NCBI GenBank assembly: GCA_011525745.1
Contig: WYBU01000134.1
Span: forward strand, 1 to 36,791
Length of the DNA: 36,791 nt
Reading direction: 5' to 3'
From: Planctomycetaceae bacterium
GTDB taxonomy: Bacteria; Planctomycetota; Phycisphaerae; UBA1845; UTPLA1
Of this stretch, positions 1-8,064 are shown piece by piece; within the stretch, counting starts at the first letter, position 1, and every line of letters begins with the position of its first letter. The notes beneath the pieces are model-generated. The model saw nothing but the letters and a program-made list of their open reading frames with translations. It did no database searches and was not told the DNA's origin. The translations under genes and the position numbers were made by a program.

Positions 1-1
1 A

Positions 2-161
2 GTCTGTGTGGCACAGCCGCCCTCGGCTGTGTTGTCTGTGTGGCACAGCCGCCCCCGGCTGTGTTGTCTGTGTAGCACAGCCGCCCCCGGCTGTGAGGTC
101 TGTGTAGCACAGCCGCCCCCGGCTGTGAAGTCTGTGTAGCACAGCCGCCCCCGGCTGTGAC
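2..161. repeat. Tandem array of five 32-bp palindromic units
   Basis: Five head-to-tail units begin at 2, 34, 66, 98 and 130. Each has a short GTCTGTGT lead followed by the palindrome CACAGCCG-CCCY-CGGCTGTG and two variable bases. Units differ only at a few positions. There are no unique spacers, so it is not a CRISPR array. The same hairpin recurs at 5802-5869, 19248-19294 and 36584-36630, so it is a dispersed element that has amplified here. The array runs close to the left edge of the window and may continue outside it. Confidence 0.95.
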
Positions 162-302
162 GCAGCGCAATCCCTGATCCGAGCACCAAGCGCAAGCGCC
201 GGGGTTGCCCTTACATCGCCGCGTGTCCGCAGCGCTCGCGCTTGCGGCTCGGATCAACTTGGGTGGCCCACCGCGAAGCGGTGGGTTCACGATGATCGGA
301 AC
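161..302 (-). repeat. About 140-bp fold-back repeat, copy 1
   Basis: This segment is almost identical to 401-542, offset by 240 bp. Its ends are inverted: GATCCGAGCACCAAGCGC near the left and GCGCTTGCGGCTCGGATC near the right, followed by a GGTGGCCCACCGC...GCGGTGGG foldback. Related copies in the other orientation occur at 5968-6113, 25356-25470 and 35426-35535. It carries no convincing gene; short reading frames through it are by-products of the GC-rich repeat. Confidence 0.85.
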
Positions 303-317
303 TCGAGTGAACCGTCA

Positions 318-379
318 CCCCCGCGCACGCGGGGGCCTTGGAGATTCGTCGATAACGGGATTCCCGCCTGCGCGGGAAT
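318..379. repeat. Two REP-like palindromes between fold-back repeats
   Basis: Two strong hairpins lie here: CCCCCGCG-CA-CGCGGGGG (318-335) and ATTCCCGC-CTGC-GCGGGAAT (360-379). The second resembles the widespread REP-type hairpin of the form ATTCCCGCnnnnGCGGGAAT found between genes in many high-GC bacteria. No coding function is seen. Confidence 0.8.
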
Positions 380-400
380 GACGCGCGTGGTTCGTTGTGT

Positions 401-542
401 CGCAGCGCGATCCCTGATCCGAGCACCAAGCGCAAGCGCCGGGCTTGCCCTTGCATCGCCGCGTGACCGCAGCGCTGGCGCTTGCGGCGCGGATCACCTT
501 GGGTGGCCCACCGCGTAGCGGTGGGTTCACGATGATCGGAAC
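401..542 (-). repeat. About 140-bp fold-back repeat, copy 2
   Basis: Second copy of the unit at 161-302, with a handful of substitutions. It has the same inverted ends and the same terminal GGTGGCCCACCGC foldback. Together with the REP-like pair and the 32-bp array, it means that the whole 1-560 stretch is repeat DNA. Confidence 0.85.
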
Positions 543-589
543 GCCAGCAATCCGTCGATCCAAACAAGCCGCCGCGCACGGCCGCCGCC

Positions 590-595
590 TATAAT
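590..595 (+). promoter_or_regulatory. Perfect -10 box (TATAAT) directly before a start codon
   Basis: TATAAT is followed by seven bases and then the ATG at 603. A transcript starting the usual 6-8 nt after the -10 would begin at or next to the ATG, so the mRNA would be leaderless. No Shine-Dalgarno lies in between, and no good -35 is visible. Confidence 0.65.
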
Positions 596-602
596 CAAGA
601 TC

Positions 603-2213
603 ATGTCGCGCACACTTTCGATTGTTGTATTCGTCGCCCTCGCCGCGCTCATGACGCAATCTGCCGCGGCCCAGGTCGTCCCCAGTTCCAACGACGGTCG
701 CGCGCTGGACGCCAATCCCCGGGTCGGCTCCGGCGGGCTGAATCCGCAAGGGTTCGCCCCGACACAGTTCAACGCCGCCAATCGCTACATCACCGGCAAC
801 GTCACCGGCCTCGGCGCGTTCCACGGCTTCTCGCCGATTCAGGACACCACTACCTTTCAGGCCGGCCTCGGTTCCGCCGGTCTGACGTTCTTCAACCGCC
901 GCGCCGTCAGCGTCGCCGACGTGCTCGCCGGCCGTACCGCCGCCGGCCTTCCGTACTACGGTCGATCCGAAACCGTCCTGCAGACCGGCGGCATTCTCGC
1001 CGGCCAGAACCAGCCGGGATCCTCGATACCGCTGAACCCGCAAATTCAGCCGACGCTGCTCCAGCCTGCCGATCCACGGCTTGGTGGGCCGATCTCGCCC
1101 ATGCAGGCCAGCGACCTGCTTCGCCAGGGACAGCTCCTCTCCTCGGAGGCGATCCTCGCCGCCACCCGACGCATGCAGGGCATCGCCGCCTCGCCGGCGC
1201 AAACGCCGATCATGCCGGTCGATTCCTACGCCGCCGCGGCGCAGTCGCCTCTGTTCGGCACCGGCTACATCGATCCGACCGAGCTGCTAAAGCGCGTCAT
1301 GGCCCCCCCGCGTGGCACGCAACAGGCGGACGACACGCGCCCGCCGCCGTCACAAGCGCCGCAGGACGAACCGGTGACGCCCGTCGCGCCGGTCGAGCCG
1401 TCACCGTCTGAACCGGGCGCCGATCTGGGCGCGTCCGGCGCCATGGGAATGGACGCTTTCACGGATCTCGTCCGCGCGCTGCGCGCTGCGCGCGAGGATC
1501 AGGTCGCGTTCGTTCAGCAGCAGTCGGCTCGCCGACTCGCCGGCGGCGCTCAGGCCGAGCGCATCGCCGCGTTGAAACAGCAACTATTGCAGGCCCGCGC
1601 GGACCTGTGGGAAAGCGCCCAGGGCGGCGCGGCGGAAGATGAGCAACTGTCCAACGTCAAGCGCATCGAGCGCAGCGCGAAGTGGTACGCTGCCGTGATC
1701 GAGGCCGAAGTCGAGACCTTCGCCGGCAAGGCCGACTCGCCGTTCAACGCGCTGATGCTCGCCGGCGAAGAGGCGATGCGTGACCGCCGCTTCTACGACG
1801 CCGAACGCACATTCGCCCTGGCGCAGGAAATCGAGCCGGAAAATGCGCTCGCGCAACTGGCGCGCGGCCACGCGCTGGCAGCCGCCGGCGATTACCTGTC
1901 GGCCGTACGTTACATCGAAACCGGACTTCGGCTTTATCCCGATCTGGCCCTGCTGACGTTCGATTTGAAGCGCCTGATGGGCAGTTCCGAGGTGTGCGCG
2001 GCCCGCATCGCGGACCTGCGTCGACGGACCGAAACCGCGACCAGCGCCGAACTGCGATTCCTGATGGGCTACCTCGAATACTTCGGCGGCGACCGTGCCG
2101 CCGGCTCGGATGATCTCGTCGAGGCCGCCAATCTCTCGAAGCCCGGCTCGGTCATCGCGCGCTTCCCCTACCTGGTGCTGGGCATCGACAAGCCGCAATC
2201 GACTAACGATTAA
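603..2213 (+). CDS. Secreted TPR-containing protein of unknown function
   Basis: A 536-residue protein. Residues 1-24 form a clear Sec signal peptide ending in AAAQ. Residues 25-230 are rich in Gly, Pro and Ala with no domain I recognise. Residues 235-275 form a Pro-rich linker. A charged, helical, probably coiled-coil stretch covers about 285-375. Two TPR-like helical hairpins follow at about 382-449 (for example AERTFALAQEIEPENALAQL). The C-terminal 85 residues are also helical. The protein is probably periplasmic or envelope-associated and may act as a scaffold; no catalytic motif is seen. ATG 603 was chosen because it gives the signal peptide and sits seven bases after a TATAAT. It is flanked by repeats and looks monocistronic. 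Confidence 0.85.
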   Translation: MSRTLSIVVFVALAALMTQSAAAQVVPSSNDGRALDANPRVGSGGLNPQGFAPTQFNAANRYITGNVTGLGAFHGFSPIQDTTTFQAGLGSAGLTFFNRRAVSVADVLAGRTAAGLPYYGRSETVLQTGGILAGQNQPGSSIPLNPQIQPTLLQPADPRLGGPISPMQASDLLRQGQLLSSEAILAATRRMQGIAASPAQTPIMPVDSYAAAAQSPLFGTGYIDPTELLKRVMAPPRGTQQADDTRPPPSQAPQDEPVTPVAPVEPSPSEPGADLGASGAMGMDAFTDLVRALRAAREDQVAFVQQQSARRLAGGAQAERIAALKQQLLQARADLWESAQGGAAEDEQLSNVKRIERSAKWYAAVIEAEVETFAGKADSPFNALMLAGEEAMRDRRFYDAERTFALAQEIEPENALAQLARGHALAAAGDYLSAVRYIETGLRLYPDLALLTFDLKRLMGSSEVCAARIADLRRRTETATSAELRFLMGYLEYFGGDRAAGSDDLVEAANLSKPGSVIARFPYLVLGIDKPQSTND

Positions 2214-2496
2214 TATCGACCTGCCAGTGAATGGGCCTCCGAGCGCGCCACGCTTCCTGAACCGAACCGCGGCGGCCCGCGTCGATTGCGCGCTGATTAT
2301 CTTTCTTGATTACACACCGAAGTCGTTTCGAGACGCCGCTTGGTGCGATCGTACGGTGGCGCCTCTCCTACGCATCCGCACCAGAAGCGCGGTCACAACA
2401 CGACTCATCCGACTCACGGGTCCAAAGTGGCTCGGTGGAACGTGAAGGACGCCAGCGCAACCTTCTGTGCCACAAACGCCTACGACGAAAATACTG

Positions 2497-2542
2497 AAAA
2501 AAAAGAAAGCACCGAGTGCCTCAAGGGCAGCCCCGGTGCTTT
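2497..2542 (-). terminator. Intrinsic terminator facing left
   Basis: A 9-bp perfect stem (AAAGCACCG 2506-2514 with CGGTGCTTT 2534-2542) has a 19-nt loop. An A-run at 2497-2504 becomes a T-run when read on the minus strand. Read on the plus strand there is no T-run after the stem, so it should stop minus-strand transcription. No minus-strand protein gene lies upstream of it, which suggests that it ends a non-coding RNA. Confidence 0.65.
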
Positions 2543-2641
2543 CCGGAGGGGAAAGAAGCCGTTTTATTAAGCAGGACGCTGTTTCGAACACCGGACAACC
2601 GCGCCCGCTATCATATTTCGGTAACGCGAGTACTTATCCTG
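2497..2641 (-). ncRNA. Candidate small RNA, about 145 nt
   Basis: On the minus strand, a perfect TATAAT (2653 to 2648) is followed about 145 nt later by an intrinsic terminator, with no credible reading frame between. Sequence near the predicted 5' end (GCAGGA) can pair with TCCTGC about 65 nt downstream, giving a closed 5' domain before the terminator hairpin. A 12-bp perfect palindrome (TGCCTGCAGGCA, 2656-2667) lies immediately upstream of the -10 and could be an operator. I do not recognise the RNA as 6S, SRP RNA, tmRNA or RNase P RNA. No clear -35 is visible. Confidence 0.4.
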
Positions 2642-2805
2642 CAGAATATTATAGCTGCCTGCAGGCATCGATCATGACATTTTATCGTCATCAGGTTTGC
2701 GAAGTTGCGTAAGAAATCACGTGAATTCGGCATCAAGCGAACGCACCACCCCGGTTTGGACGCCCGGCATCCGCGAATCACCCCGACTGCTTTTTTCCGC
2801 ACCGC

Positions 2806-2834
2806 TTGCTATTGGGAGCACGCTCGGCTACCAT
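2806..2834 (+). promoter_or_regulatory. Sigma70-type promoter of rpsO-pnp
   Basis: TTGCTA (2806-2811), a 17-bp spacer and TACCAT (2829-2834) make a standard housekeeping promoter layout. The predicted start near 2841 leaves a leader of about 95 nt before the rpsO ATG. Confidence 0.6.
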
Positions 2835-2882
2835 AGCACGAGATTAAGACAGAGTAGTTATCGGGCCTGAAGACCCTTGCTT

Positions 2883-2916
2883 GTCCCGGCGATTCCTATG
2901 GATTCAATGGCCGGAC
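2883..2916 (+). promoter_or_regulatory. Leader hairpin before rpsO, possible S15 autoregulatory site
   Basis: GTC-C-CGGC (2883-2890) can pair with GCCG-GAC (2910-2916), leaving one bulged C. The 19-nt loop contains a small TCC/GGA inner pairing. The hairpin ends 18 nt before the start codon. In several bacteria S15 represses its own mRNA by binding leader structures, and these differ between lineages; assigning that role here is inference. Confidence 0.35.
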
Positions 2917-2934
2917 CTGGGAGATTCGAGTCGG

Positions 2935-3204
2935 ATGTCGTTGACGGATGAAAAGAAGGCGTCGTTGTTGACGGAGCACCGCATCCACGAGCGCGACACG
3001 GGTTCGCCCGAGGTGCAGATCGCGCTGCTGACCGAGCGGATCACGCAGCTCACCGAGCACCTCAAAACTCACAAGAAGGACCACACGTCGCGCCGGGGTC
3101 TGCTCAAGATGGTCGGGAAGCGCTCCAGTCTGTTGAAGTATCTCACGAATGCCGATCGATCGCGGTATCAGAACATCATCGCCAAGCTGGGATTGCGCAA
3201 GTAA
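2935..3204 (+). CDS. rpsO: 30S ribosomal protein S15
   Basis: An 89-residue protein matching the normal S15 length along its whole span. It contains the family core, such as [16 protein letters not shown] and [18 protein letters not shown], and ends in AKLGLRK. S15 binds the central domain of 16S rRNA early in 30S assembly. The frame is open from a TTG at 2881, but ATG 2935 is the right start: it gives the canonical N-terminus ([12 protein letters not shown]) and follows a purine-rich GGGAG. It is followed by a terminator and then pnp, the classical rpsO-pnp order. Confidence 0.97.
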   Translation: MSLTDEKKASLLTEHRIHERDTGSPEVQIALLTERITQLTEHLKTHKKDHTSRRGLLKMVGKRSSLLKYLTNADRSRYQNIIAKLGLRK

Positions 3205-3373
3205 TCCGGCCGCTCGCCGCGACCGTCTTTCGTGTCGCGCGTTCGGTCGTCGCTTTTCGTCCCCTCACGCCTTCGCTTCAGCGCGTCGACGCCGCGAAAA
3301 CCTCGGCACGCGCGCCGCGCGGTTCACGCCGCGCAATGCGCCGCGCGGCAATCACTCGACAGGATTCCCACTC

Positions 3374-3407
3374 GGTCGCGGTCTCGTTCAAGGCCGCGGC
3401 CTTTTTT
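3374..3407 (+). terminator. Terminator/attenuator between rpsO and pnp
   Basis: GGTCGCGG (3374-3381) pairs over 8 bp, with one G-U, with CCGCGGCC (3394-3401) around a 12-nt loop. Six T residues follow (3402-3407). It lies about 100 nt before pnp and in the same orientation. It should end part of the rpsO transcripts and let the rest read into pnp, as in other rpsO-pnp operons. The rest of 3205-3504 shows no gene. Confidence 0.75.
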
Positions 3408-3504
3408 GTTTGAACAGGTTTCACAGTCAGAACGACGGGCGGTCCAACGGCGGACGTGTAGCCGGACCGCGGTTCCATTTGCTGGAAAAGGCAGGACAGA
3501 CGAC

Positions 3505-5796
3505 ATGAGTATGATGACGTTGCGAGCAGAGACGGAAGTCGGCGGACGGGTACTTTCTATCGAGACGGGAAAAATCGCGAAACAGGCCCACGGTTCGGCG
3601 CTGGTGCGTTACGGCGAAACGGTCGTGCTGTGCACGGTCGTCTCGGCCGCGCCGCGCGAGGGCATCGACTTCTTCCCGCTCACGGTTGATTATCGCGAGA
3701 AAATGTACGCTGCCGGCAAGTTTCCCGGCGGCTTCTTCAAACGCGAAGGCCGCCCCACGCAGAAAGAAATCCTCACGATGCGGCTGATCGACCGGCCCAT
3801 CCGACCGCTCTTCCCGTCCGGATACATGGACGAAGTCCAGATTCAGTGCATGGTCCTGTCGGCCGACCAGGAAAACGATCCCGACATCCTCGCGATGAAC
3901 GGCGCTTCGGCCTGTCTCATGAACAGCACCATCCCGTTCGAAGGCCCGACCGCCGCCGTCCGCGTCGGCCGCGTCAACGGCGAGTTTGTTCTGAATCCCA
4001 CCGTCGCCCAGCGCGAAAAGGCCGAGCTGGAGCTGGTGCTCGCCGGCCACAAGGACGCCGTCAACATGATCGAGGTCGGCGCCAACGAGCTGCCCGAAGA
4101 CGTCGTCGCCGAGGCGATCCGCTTCGGTCACGAGGCGATCAAGTCGATCTGCAACACCATCAACGAACTGGCGGCCAAGGTCGGCGCCACCAAGGACTGG
4201 ACGCCGCCCGAGACGAAGACGGCCCTGAAGGACAAGGTCCGCCAGATGGCCGAGAAAGGACTGCGCGACGCCAAGCGCACCGTGAAGAAAAAGGAACGCG
4301 AGACGGCCGTCAAGGCGCTGTACGACCACGTCATGGACACGCTGTCGCCCAAGGACGCCGTGAACCCTGAGTTCGAACGCAAGAACATCTACCACGCGCT
4401 CCAGGAGCTTGAGGAAAAGGTCGTCCGCGAGACCATCCTCAAGGAAGGCATCCGCCCCGACGGACGCGGCATGGAAGACATCCGTCCCATCACGTCGGAA
4501 GTCAGCTACCTGCCGCGCACGCACGGCTCGGCCATCTTCAGCCGCGGCGAAACGCAAGCGCTGGTCGTGCTGACGCTCGGCACCACGCGCGATGAACAGG
4601 TCGTCGACGATCTGCTCGAAGAGTACAGCAAGAAGTTCATGCTGCACTACAACTTCCCGCCGTTCTCCGTCGGAGAGGTCCGCCGCATCGGCTCGCCCGG
4701 CCGCCGCGAGATCGGACACGGCGCCCTGGCGGAGCGGGCCTTGCAGGCCGTGCTGCCGACTCCCGAAAAGTTCCCCTATACCATCCGCCTGGTCAGCGAC
4801 ATTCTCGAATCCAACGGCAGCAGCTCGATGGCCTCGGTCTGCGGCGGAACGCTCGCCCTGATGGACGGCGGCGTGCCGATCCGACATCCCGTCGCGGGCA
4901 TCAGCATCGGACTGGTCGAAGAAAACGGCAAGACCGTGCTGCTGACCGACATCCTCGGCGAGGAGGACCATTTCGGCGACATGGACTTCAAGGTCGCCGG
5001 CACGCAGTTCGGCGTCACGGCCGTGCAGCTCGATCTCAAGACTCGCGGCATTTCGCACGAATTGATCGCCAAGGCGCTGGAGCGGGCGCGCGTGGCGCGG
5101 CTGCAAATCCTCAAAGAGATGCTCAGCGTCATTCGCGAGCCGCGGCCGGCCATCAGTCCCTACGCGCCGTGTCTGCTGACCCTGCGCATCGACCCGGAGA
5201 AGATCGGCAAGGTCATCGGCCCGGGCGGCGCCGGCATCCGCAAGATTCAGGCGCTGACCTCGACCGAGATCGACATCAACGACGACGGCACGGTCACGAT
5301 CAGCGGCATCGGCCGCGAGGGCGGCGAGAAGGCCCGCGAGATGATCGAGATGATCACGCAGGGCGCCAAGCTCGGCGCGCTCTACACCGGCCGCGTGATC
5401 TCGATCAAGGATTTCGGCGCGTTCATCGAAATCTCGCCCGGACAGGACGGCCTGTGTCACATCAGCGAGTTGGCGCTCGACTACGTGGCCAAGGTCACCG
5501 ACGTTTGCCAGATCGGCGACGAGTTGACGGTCAAGGTGATCGCCATCGACGAGCACGGTCGCGTGAAGCTGTCACGCAAGGCGGTGCTGCGCGAGGAAAT
5601 GGGTCTGACCGGCGGCCCCGAAGGCGAAGGCGGAACGGGCGGTGACGAGCGCGGCGAGCACGGTCACGGCGGACAGCGCGGCGGCGACCGCGGCCGGCGG
5701 CGCGGCGGTCCCCCGCGCGAAGGCGCCGGAGTCGGCGGGCCGCGCGGCAACCGCGGCGGCGACCGTCGCCGCGGTCCCATGATGAACGACCGCTGA
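3505..5796 (+). CDS. pnp: Polyribonucleotide nucleotidyltransferase (PNPase)
   Basis: A 763-residue phosphorolytic 3'-5' exoribonuclease acting in RNA decay. It has two RNase PH-like domains; the second carries the active-site segments SNGSSSMASVCGGTLALMDG and GDMDFKVAGTQFG. A KH domain with GXXG (IGPGGAG) and an S1 domain (GRVISIKDFGAFIEI) follow. The last 60 or so residues are an RGG/Gly-Arg-rich tail absent from most PNPases, probably an extra RNA-binding region. The open frame extends upstream to 3232, but that part is intergenic and includes the terminator. ATG 3505 gives the family start and follows a purine-rich stretch at about 3484-3495. Confidence 0.96.
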   Translation: MSMMTLRAETEVGGRVLSIETGKIAKQAHGSALVRYGETVVLCTVVSAAPREGIDFFPLTVDYREKMYAAGKFPGGFFKREGRPTQKEILTMRLIDRPIRPLFPSGYMDEVQIQCMVLSADQENDPDILAMNGASACLMNSTIPFEGPTAAVRVGRVNGEFVLNPTVAQREKAELELVLAGHKDAVNMIEVGANELPEDVVAEAIRFGHEAIKSICNTINELAAKVGATKDWTPPETKTALKDKVRQMAEKGLRDAKRTVKKKERETAVKALYDHVMDTLSPKDAVNPEFERKNIYHALQELEEKVVRETILKEGIRPDGRGMEDIRPITSEVSYLPRTHGSAIFSRGETQALVVLTLGTTRDEQVVDDLLEEYSKKFMLHYNFPPFSVGEVRRIGSPGRREIGHGALAERALQAVLPTPEKFPYTIRLVSDILESNGSSSMASVCGGTLALMDGGVPIRHPVAGISIGLVEENGKTVLLTDILGEEDHFGDMDFKVAGTQFGVTAVQLDLKTRGISHELIAKALERARVARLQILKEMLSVIREPRPAISPYAPCLLTLRIDPEKIGKVIGPGGAGIRKIQALTSTEIDINDDGTVTISGIGREGGEKAREMIEMITQGAKLGALYTGRVISIKDFGAFIEISPGQDGLCHISELALDYVAKVTDVCQIGDELTVKVIAIDEHGRVKLSRKAVLREEMGLTGGPEGEGGTGGDERGEHGHGGQRGGDRGRRRGGPPREGAGVGGPRGNRGGDRRRGPMMNDR

Positions 5797-5801
5797 TGGA
5801 G

Positions 5802-5869
5802 CACAGCCGCCATGGATCACAGCCGCCCCCGGCGGTGATGTCTGTGTGGCACAGCCGCCCTCGGTTGTG
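5802..5869. repeat. Degenerate copies of the CACAGCCG hairpin
   Basis: Three partial or degenerate units of the 32-bp family follow pnp directly (5802-5810, 5818-5837, 5842-5869). The last retains the TCTGTGTGG lead. As the first structure after the pnp stop they may help end transcription, although no T-run follows. Confidence 0.75.
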
Positions 5870-5886
5870 ATTCCCTCTCCCCCTGT

Positions 5887-6113
5887 TCCGAACCGCGCGC
5901 GTCAGCAAGCGGCCACGTATCGACCTGATCCGAACCGCGCGCGTCAGCAAGCGGCCACGTGTCCTCGTGATCCGAGCCGCAAGCGCAAGCGCCGCGGTCA
6001 CGCCACCATGCGAGAGCAACCCCGGCGCTGGCGCTGGGTGCTCGGATCTGGGAACGCGCCGCGTCGCGGTGGACCACGCGTTGCGGAGGGCTACCCGCCG
6101 CCGTGGGCCACTG
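5887..6113 (+). repeat. 42-bp direct duplication and fold-back repeat copy
   Basis: The 32-nt core starting TCCGAACCGCGCGCGTCAGC occurs at 5887 and again at 5929. It is followed by a forward copy of the fold-back family (5968-6113) that begins GATCCGAGCCGCAAGCGC and has the inverted partner GCGCTGGGTGCTCGGATC. No gene is seen before the kinase start. Confidence 0.8.
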
Positions 6114-6168
6114 GGGAATTCGATCGTCTCAATCAACCAGCCGGCCCCAACCCGCGCTACGATGCTCC

Positions 6169-6921
6169 GTGAGCCGCCAACCCGAAAACGTCGATTCGCC
6201 GTGGGCCGCGCAGCAAGGCGACGCCATCGCCGAACTCTCCGCCGTCACCGGCGGCCTGGCGCACGAGATTCGCAATCCGCTCGCCACGCTCAAAGTCAAC
6301 CTCCAGCTCCTCGCCGAGGACTGGCGCGAACTGTCACGGCTCGATCCGGCCGCCTCGGACCTCGTGCGCCGCAGCCTCAATCGCGTCGAGACCATGCTGC
6401 GCGAGGCCGACCGGCTGGCGCACATCCTCGACGCCTTCTTGCGCTATTCCGCGAGGCACGAGCCGCGCCGCATCCCGTGCGATTTGTCGCAGCTCGTCGC
6501 GCGCATCGCCGAATTCGTCGCACCGCAGGCCGCCGCCCAGGGCGTCAACCTCGAATGCCGCGATGCCGACGGGCCGCTCCGCGTCGCCGTCGATGACGAC
6601 CTGCTCGAACAGGCGCTGCTCAACCTTGTCTTCAACGCGCTTCAGGCCATGCCCGACGGCGGCACGCTGACCATTCAGACGCGCCGGCTGCCGGATGGGC
6701 GACCGGCCATCGACGTGATCGACACCGGAACGGGCATTCCCCCCGACCGCGTCGGCCGCGTGTTCGAGCCGTACTACTCGACGCGCCGGGGCGGCACCGG
6801 CCTGGGCCTGCCGACCGCGCGGCGCATCGTCGCCGCGCACGGCGGACACATCGACGTGCGCAGCGAGCCGGGACAGGGCAGCATGTTTACGATTATCCTT
6901 CCGGCGGACGGCCCCCCATGA
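6169..6921 (+). CDS. Soluble sensor histidine kinase (NtrB-like, orphan)
   Basis: A 250-residue protein from GTG 6169, without membrane segments or a PAS domain. Residues 25-90 are a HisKA dimerisation domain with phospho-acceptor His32 in GGLAHEIRNPLATLK. The HATPase_c domain follows with an N-box (LLNLVFNALQAMPDGG), a G1 box (DTGTGIPP) and a G2 box (GGTGLGLP). FEPYYSTRRGGTGLGL is typical of the NtrB/AtoS group. No response regulator lies nearby. The frame is open from 6103, but that part lies in repeat DNA; a TACGAT ends five bases before GTG 6169, suggesting a leaderless or nearly leaderless start. The stop overlaps the next start by four bases (ATGA), so the two genes are translationally coupled. 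Confidence 0.85.
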   Translation: MSRQPENVDSPWAAQQGDAIAELSAVTGGLAHEIRNPLATLKVNLQLLAEDWRELSRLDPAASDLVRRSLNRVETMLREADRLAHILDAFLRYSARHEPRRIPCDLSQLVARIAEFVAPQAAAQGVNLECRDADGPLRVAVDDDLLEQALLNLVFNALQAMPDGGTLTIQTRRLPDGRPAIDVIDTGTGIPPDRVGRVFEPYYSTRRGGTGLGLPTARRIVAAHGGHIDVRSEPGQGSMFTIILPADGPP

Positions 6922-7865
6922 TTCTGCTGCCCAACGAGCGACTGTGCGTCACCGGCGGCGCGGGCTTCCTCGGCCGCGCGGTGTGCCGCGTGCTGCGGTT
7001 GCGCGGCGTTGCCGATGACCGCATCGTCGTCCCGCGCCGGCGTGACTACGACCTGACGCGCGAGGCCGACGTCGAGCGGCTGTACGCCGACGCGAAACCG
7101 ACGGTTGTGATTCATCTGGCCGCGGAAGTCGGCGGCATCGGCGCGAACCTGGCCGCGCCGGGGCGGTTCTTCTTCGCCAATCTGGCGATGGGTCTGCACC
7201 TGATCGAGCACGCCCGCCGCGCGGGGCTGAAGCGGTTCGTGCTCGTCGGCACGGTCTGCGCCTATCCGAAATTCGCCGCCGTGCCGTTTCGCGAGGAGTC
7301 GCTGTGGGCCGGCTATCCGGAGGAAACCAACGCCCCCTACGGCGTCGCCAAGAAGTCGCTGTTCGTGATGCTCGACGCCTACCACCGGCAATACGGGATG
7401 AAGTCCGCCGTCGTTGTGCCCACAAACTTGTACGGCCCCGAGGACAATTTCGATCCGGTTTCGAGCCACGTGATTCCGGCGCTGATTCGCAAGGTCGAAG
7501 AAGCGCGGCTGGCCGGCCGCGACCATGTCGTCTGCTGGGGCACGGGCACGCCGACGCGCGAGTTTTTGTACGTCGATGACGCCGCCGAAGGGGTCGTCCG
7601 CGCCGCCGAGCGGCTCGATGCGCCGGCGCCGGTCAATCTCGGAACCGGCCGCGAGATTTCCATCCGCGAGCTGGCCGAGCTGATCTGTCGCTTGTGCGGC
7701 TACAACGGCTGCATCGACTGGGACATCACCAAACCCGACGGCCAACCCCGCCGCTGCCTGGATGTTTCCCGCGCCCGCGAGCGGCTGAACTGGAAATCAC
7801 AGACGTCGCTCGAAGAGGGCCTGCGGCGAACGATCGAGTGGCGCCGCGCGCAGCCGGGAATGTAG
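6918..7865 (+). CDS. GDP-L-fucose synthase-like NAD(P)-dependent epimerase/reductase
   Basis: A 315-residue extended SDR enzyme. A Rossmann motif TGGAGFLG lies at 12-19, the family motif GGIGAN at about 72-77, and the active site is Thr112-Tyr141-Lys145, with Cys114 in GTVCAYPKF. The spacing equals that of the E. coli enzyme Ser107/Cys109/Tyr136/Lys140, so Thr replaces Ser. PTNLYGPEDNFD and GTPTREFLYVDD are further GDP-fucose synthase signatures. The family turns GDP-4-keto-6-deoxy-mannose into GDP-L-fucose for surface glycans; the exact sugar is not certain. No GDP-mannose dehydratase gene is in the window. Its start overlaps the kinase stop. Confidence 0.88.
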   Translation: MILLPNERLCVTGGAGFLGRAVCRVLRLRGVADDRIVVPRRRDYDLTREADVERLYADAKPTVVIHLAAEVGGIGANLAAPGRFFFANLAMGLHLIEHARRAGLKRFVLVGTVCAYPKFAAVPFREESLWAGYPEETNAPYGVAKKSLFVMLDAYHRQYGMKSAVVVPTNLYGPEDNFDPVSSHVIPALIRKVEEARLAGRDHVVCWGTGTPTREFLYVDDAAEGVVRAAERLDAPAPVNLGTGREISIRELAELICRLCGYNGCIDWDITKPDGQPRRCLDVSRARERLNWKSQTSLEEGLRRTIEWRRAQPGM

Positions 7866-7898
7866 CGCAGCCGCGCAACGCGACGCGCACGTTTCTTT

Positions 7899-8057
7899 AC
7901 GAGACGCGCACGTGAGTAAGCGTCTTGGCGTGGGAAGCGAATAGAGCATTTGATTGCGCACGAAGCGTGGCGCGCGCTTCGCGGCAGGAACTGGCTGCCG
8001 CGCGTCGCGCGTGCGTCGCCTTCGAGGCGTTGACCATCACTGACGTGCGCGTCTCGT
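7899..8057. repeat. Inverted-terminal-repeat element, copy A (159 bp)
   Basis: Left end ACGAGACGCGCACGTGAGT (7899 on), right end GACGTGCGCGTCTCGT (8042-8057): 14-16 bp perfect inverted ends. Similar elements lie at 10433-10542 and 18991-19102 and share the ends but little of the middle. No reading frame is supported inside. It looks like a small non-autonomous, MITE-like element, but no target-site duplication is obvious. Confidence 0.7.
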
Positions 8058-8064
8058 CGCGCGG

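Noticed and set aside
1..161. CRISPR array
   Set aside because: The units are contiguous with a two-base variable junction and no spacers; no cas genes are present.
2497..2542. tracrRNA/guide-like 3' end, because of the GCACCGAGT word next to a T-run
   Set aside because: There is no Cas9 gene, CRISPR array or anti-repeat; the likeness is limited to a short terminator hairpin.
3427..5556. 709-codon open frame on the minus strand inside pnp
   Set aside because: It is the antisense shadow of a well-supported pnp gene; its product is low-complexity Asp/Arg/Leu-rich with no domain, as expected from GC-rich third positions.
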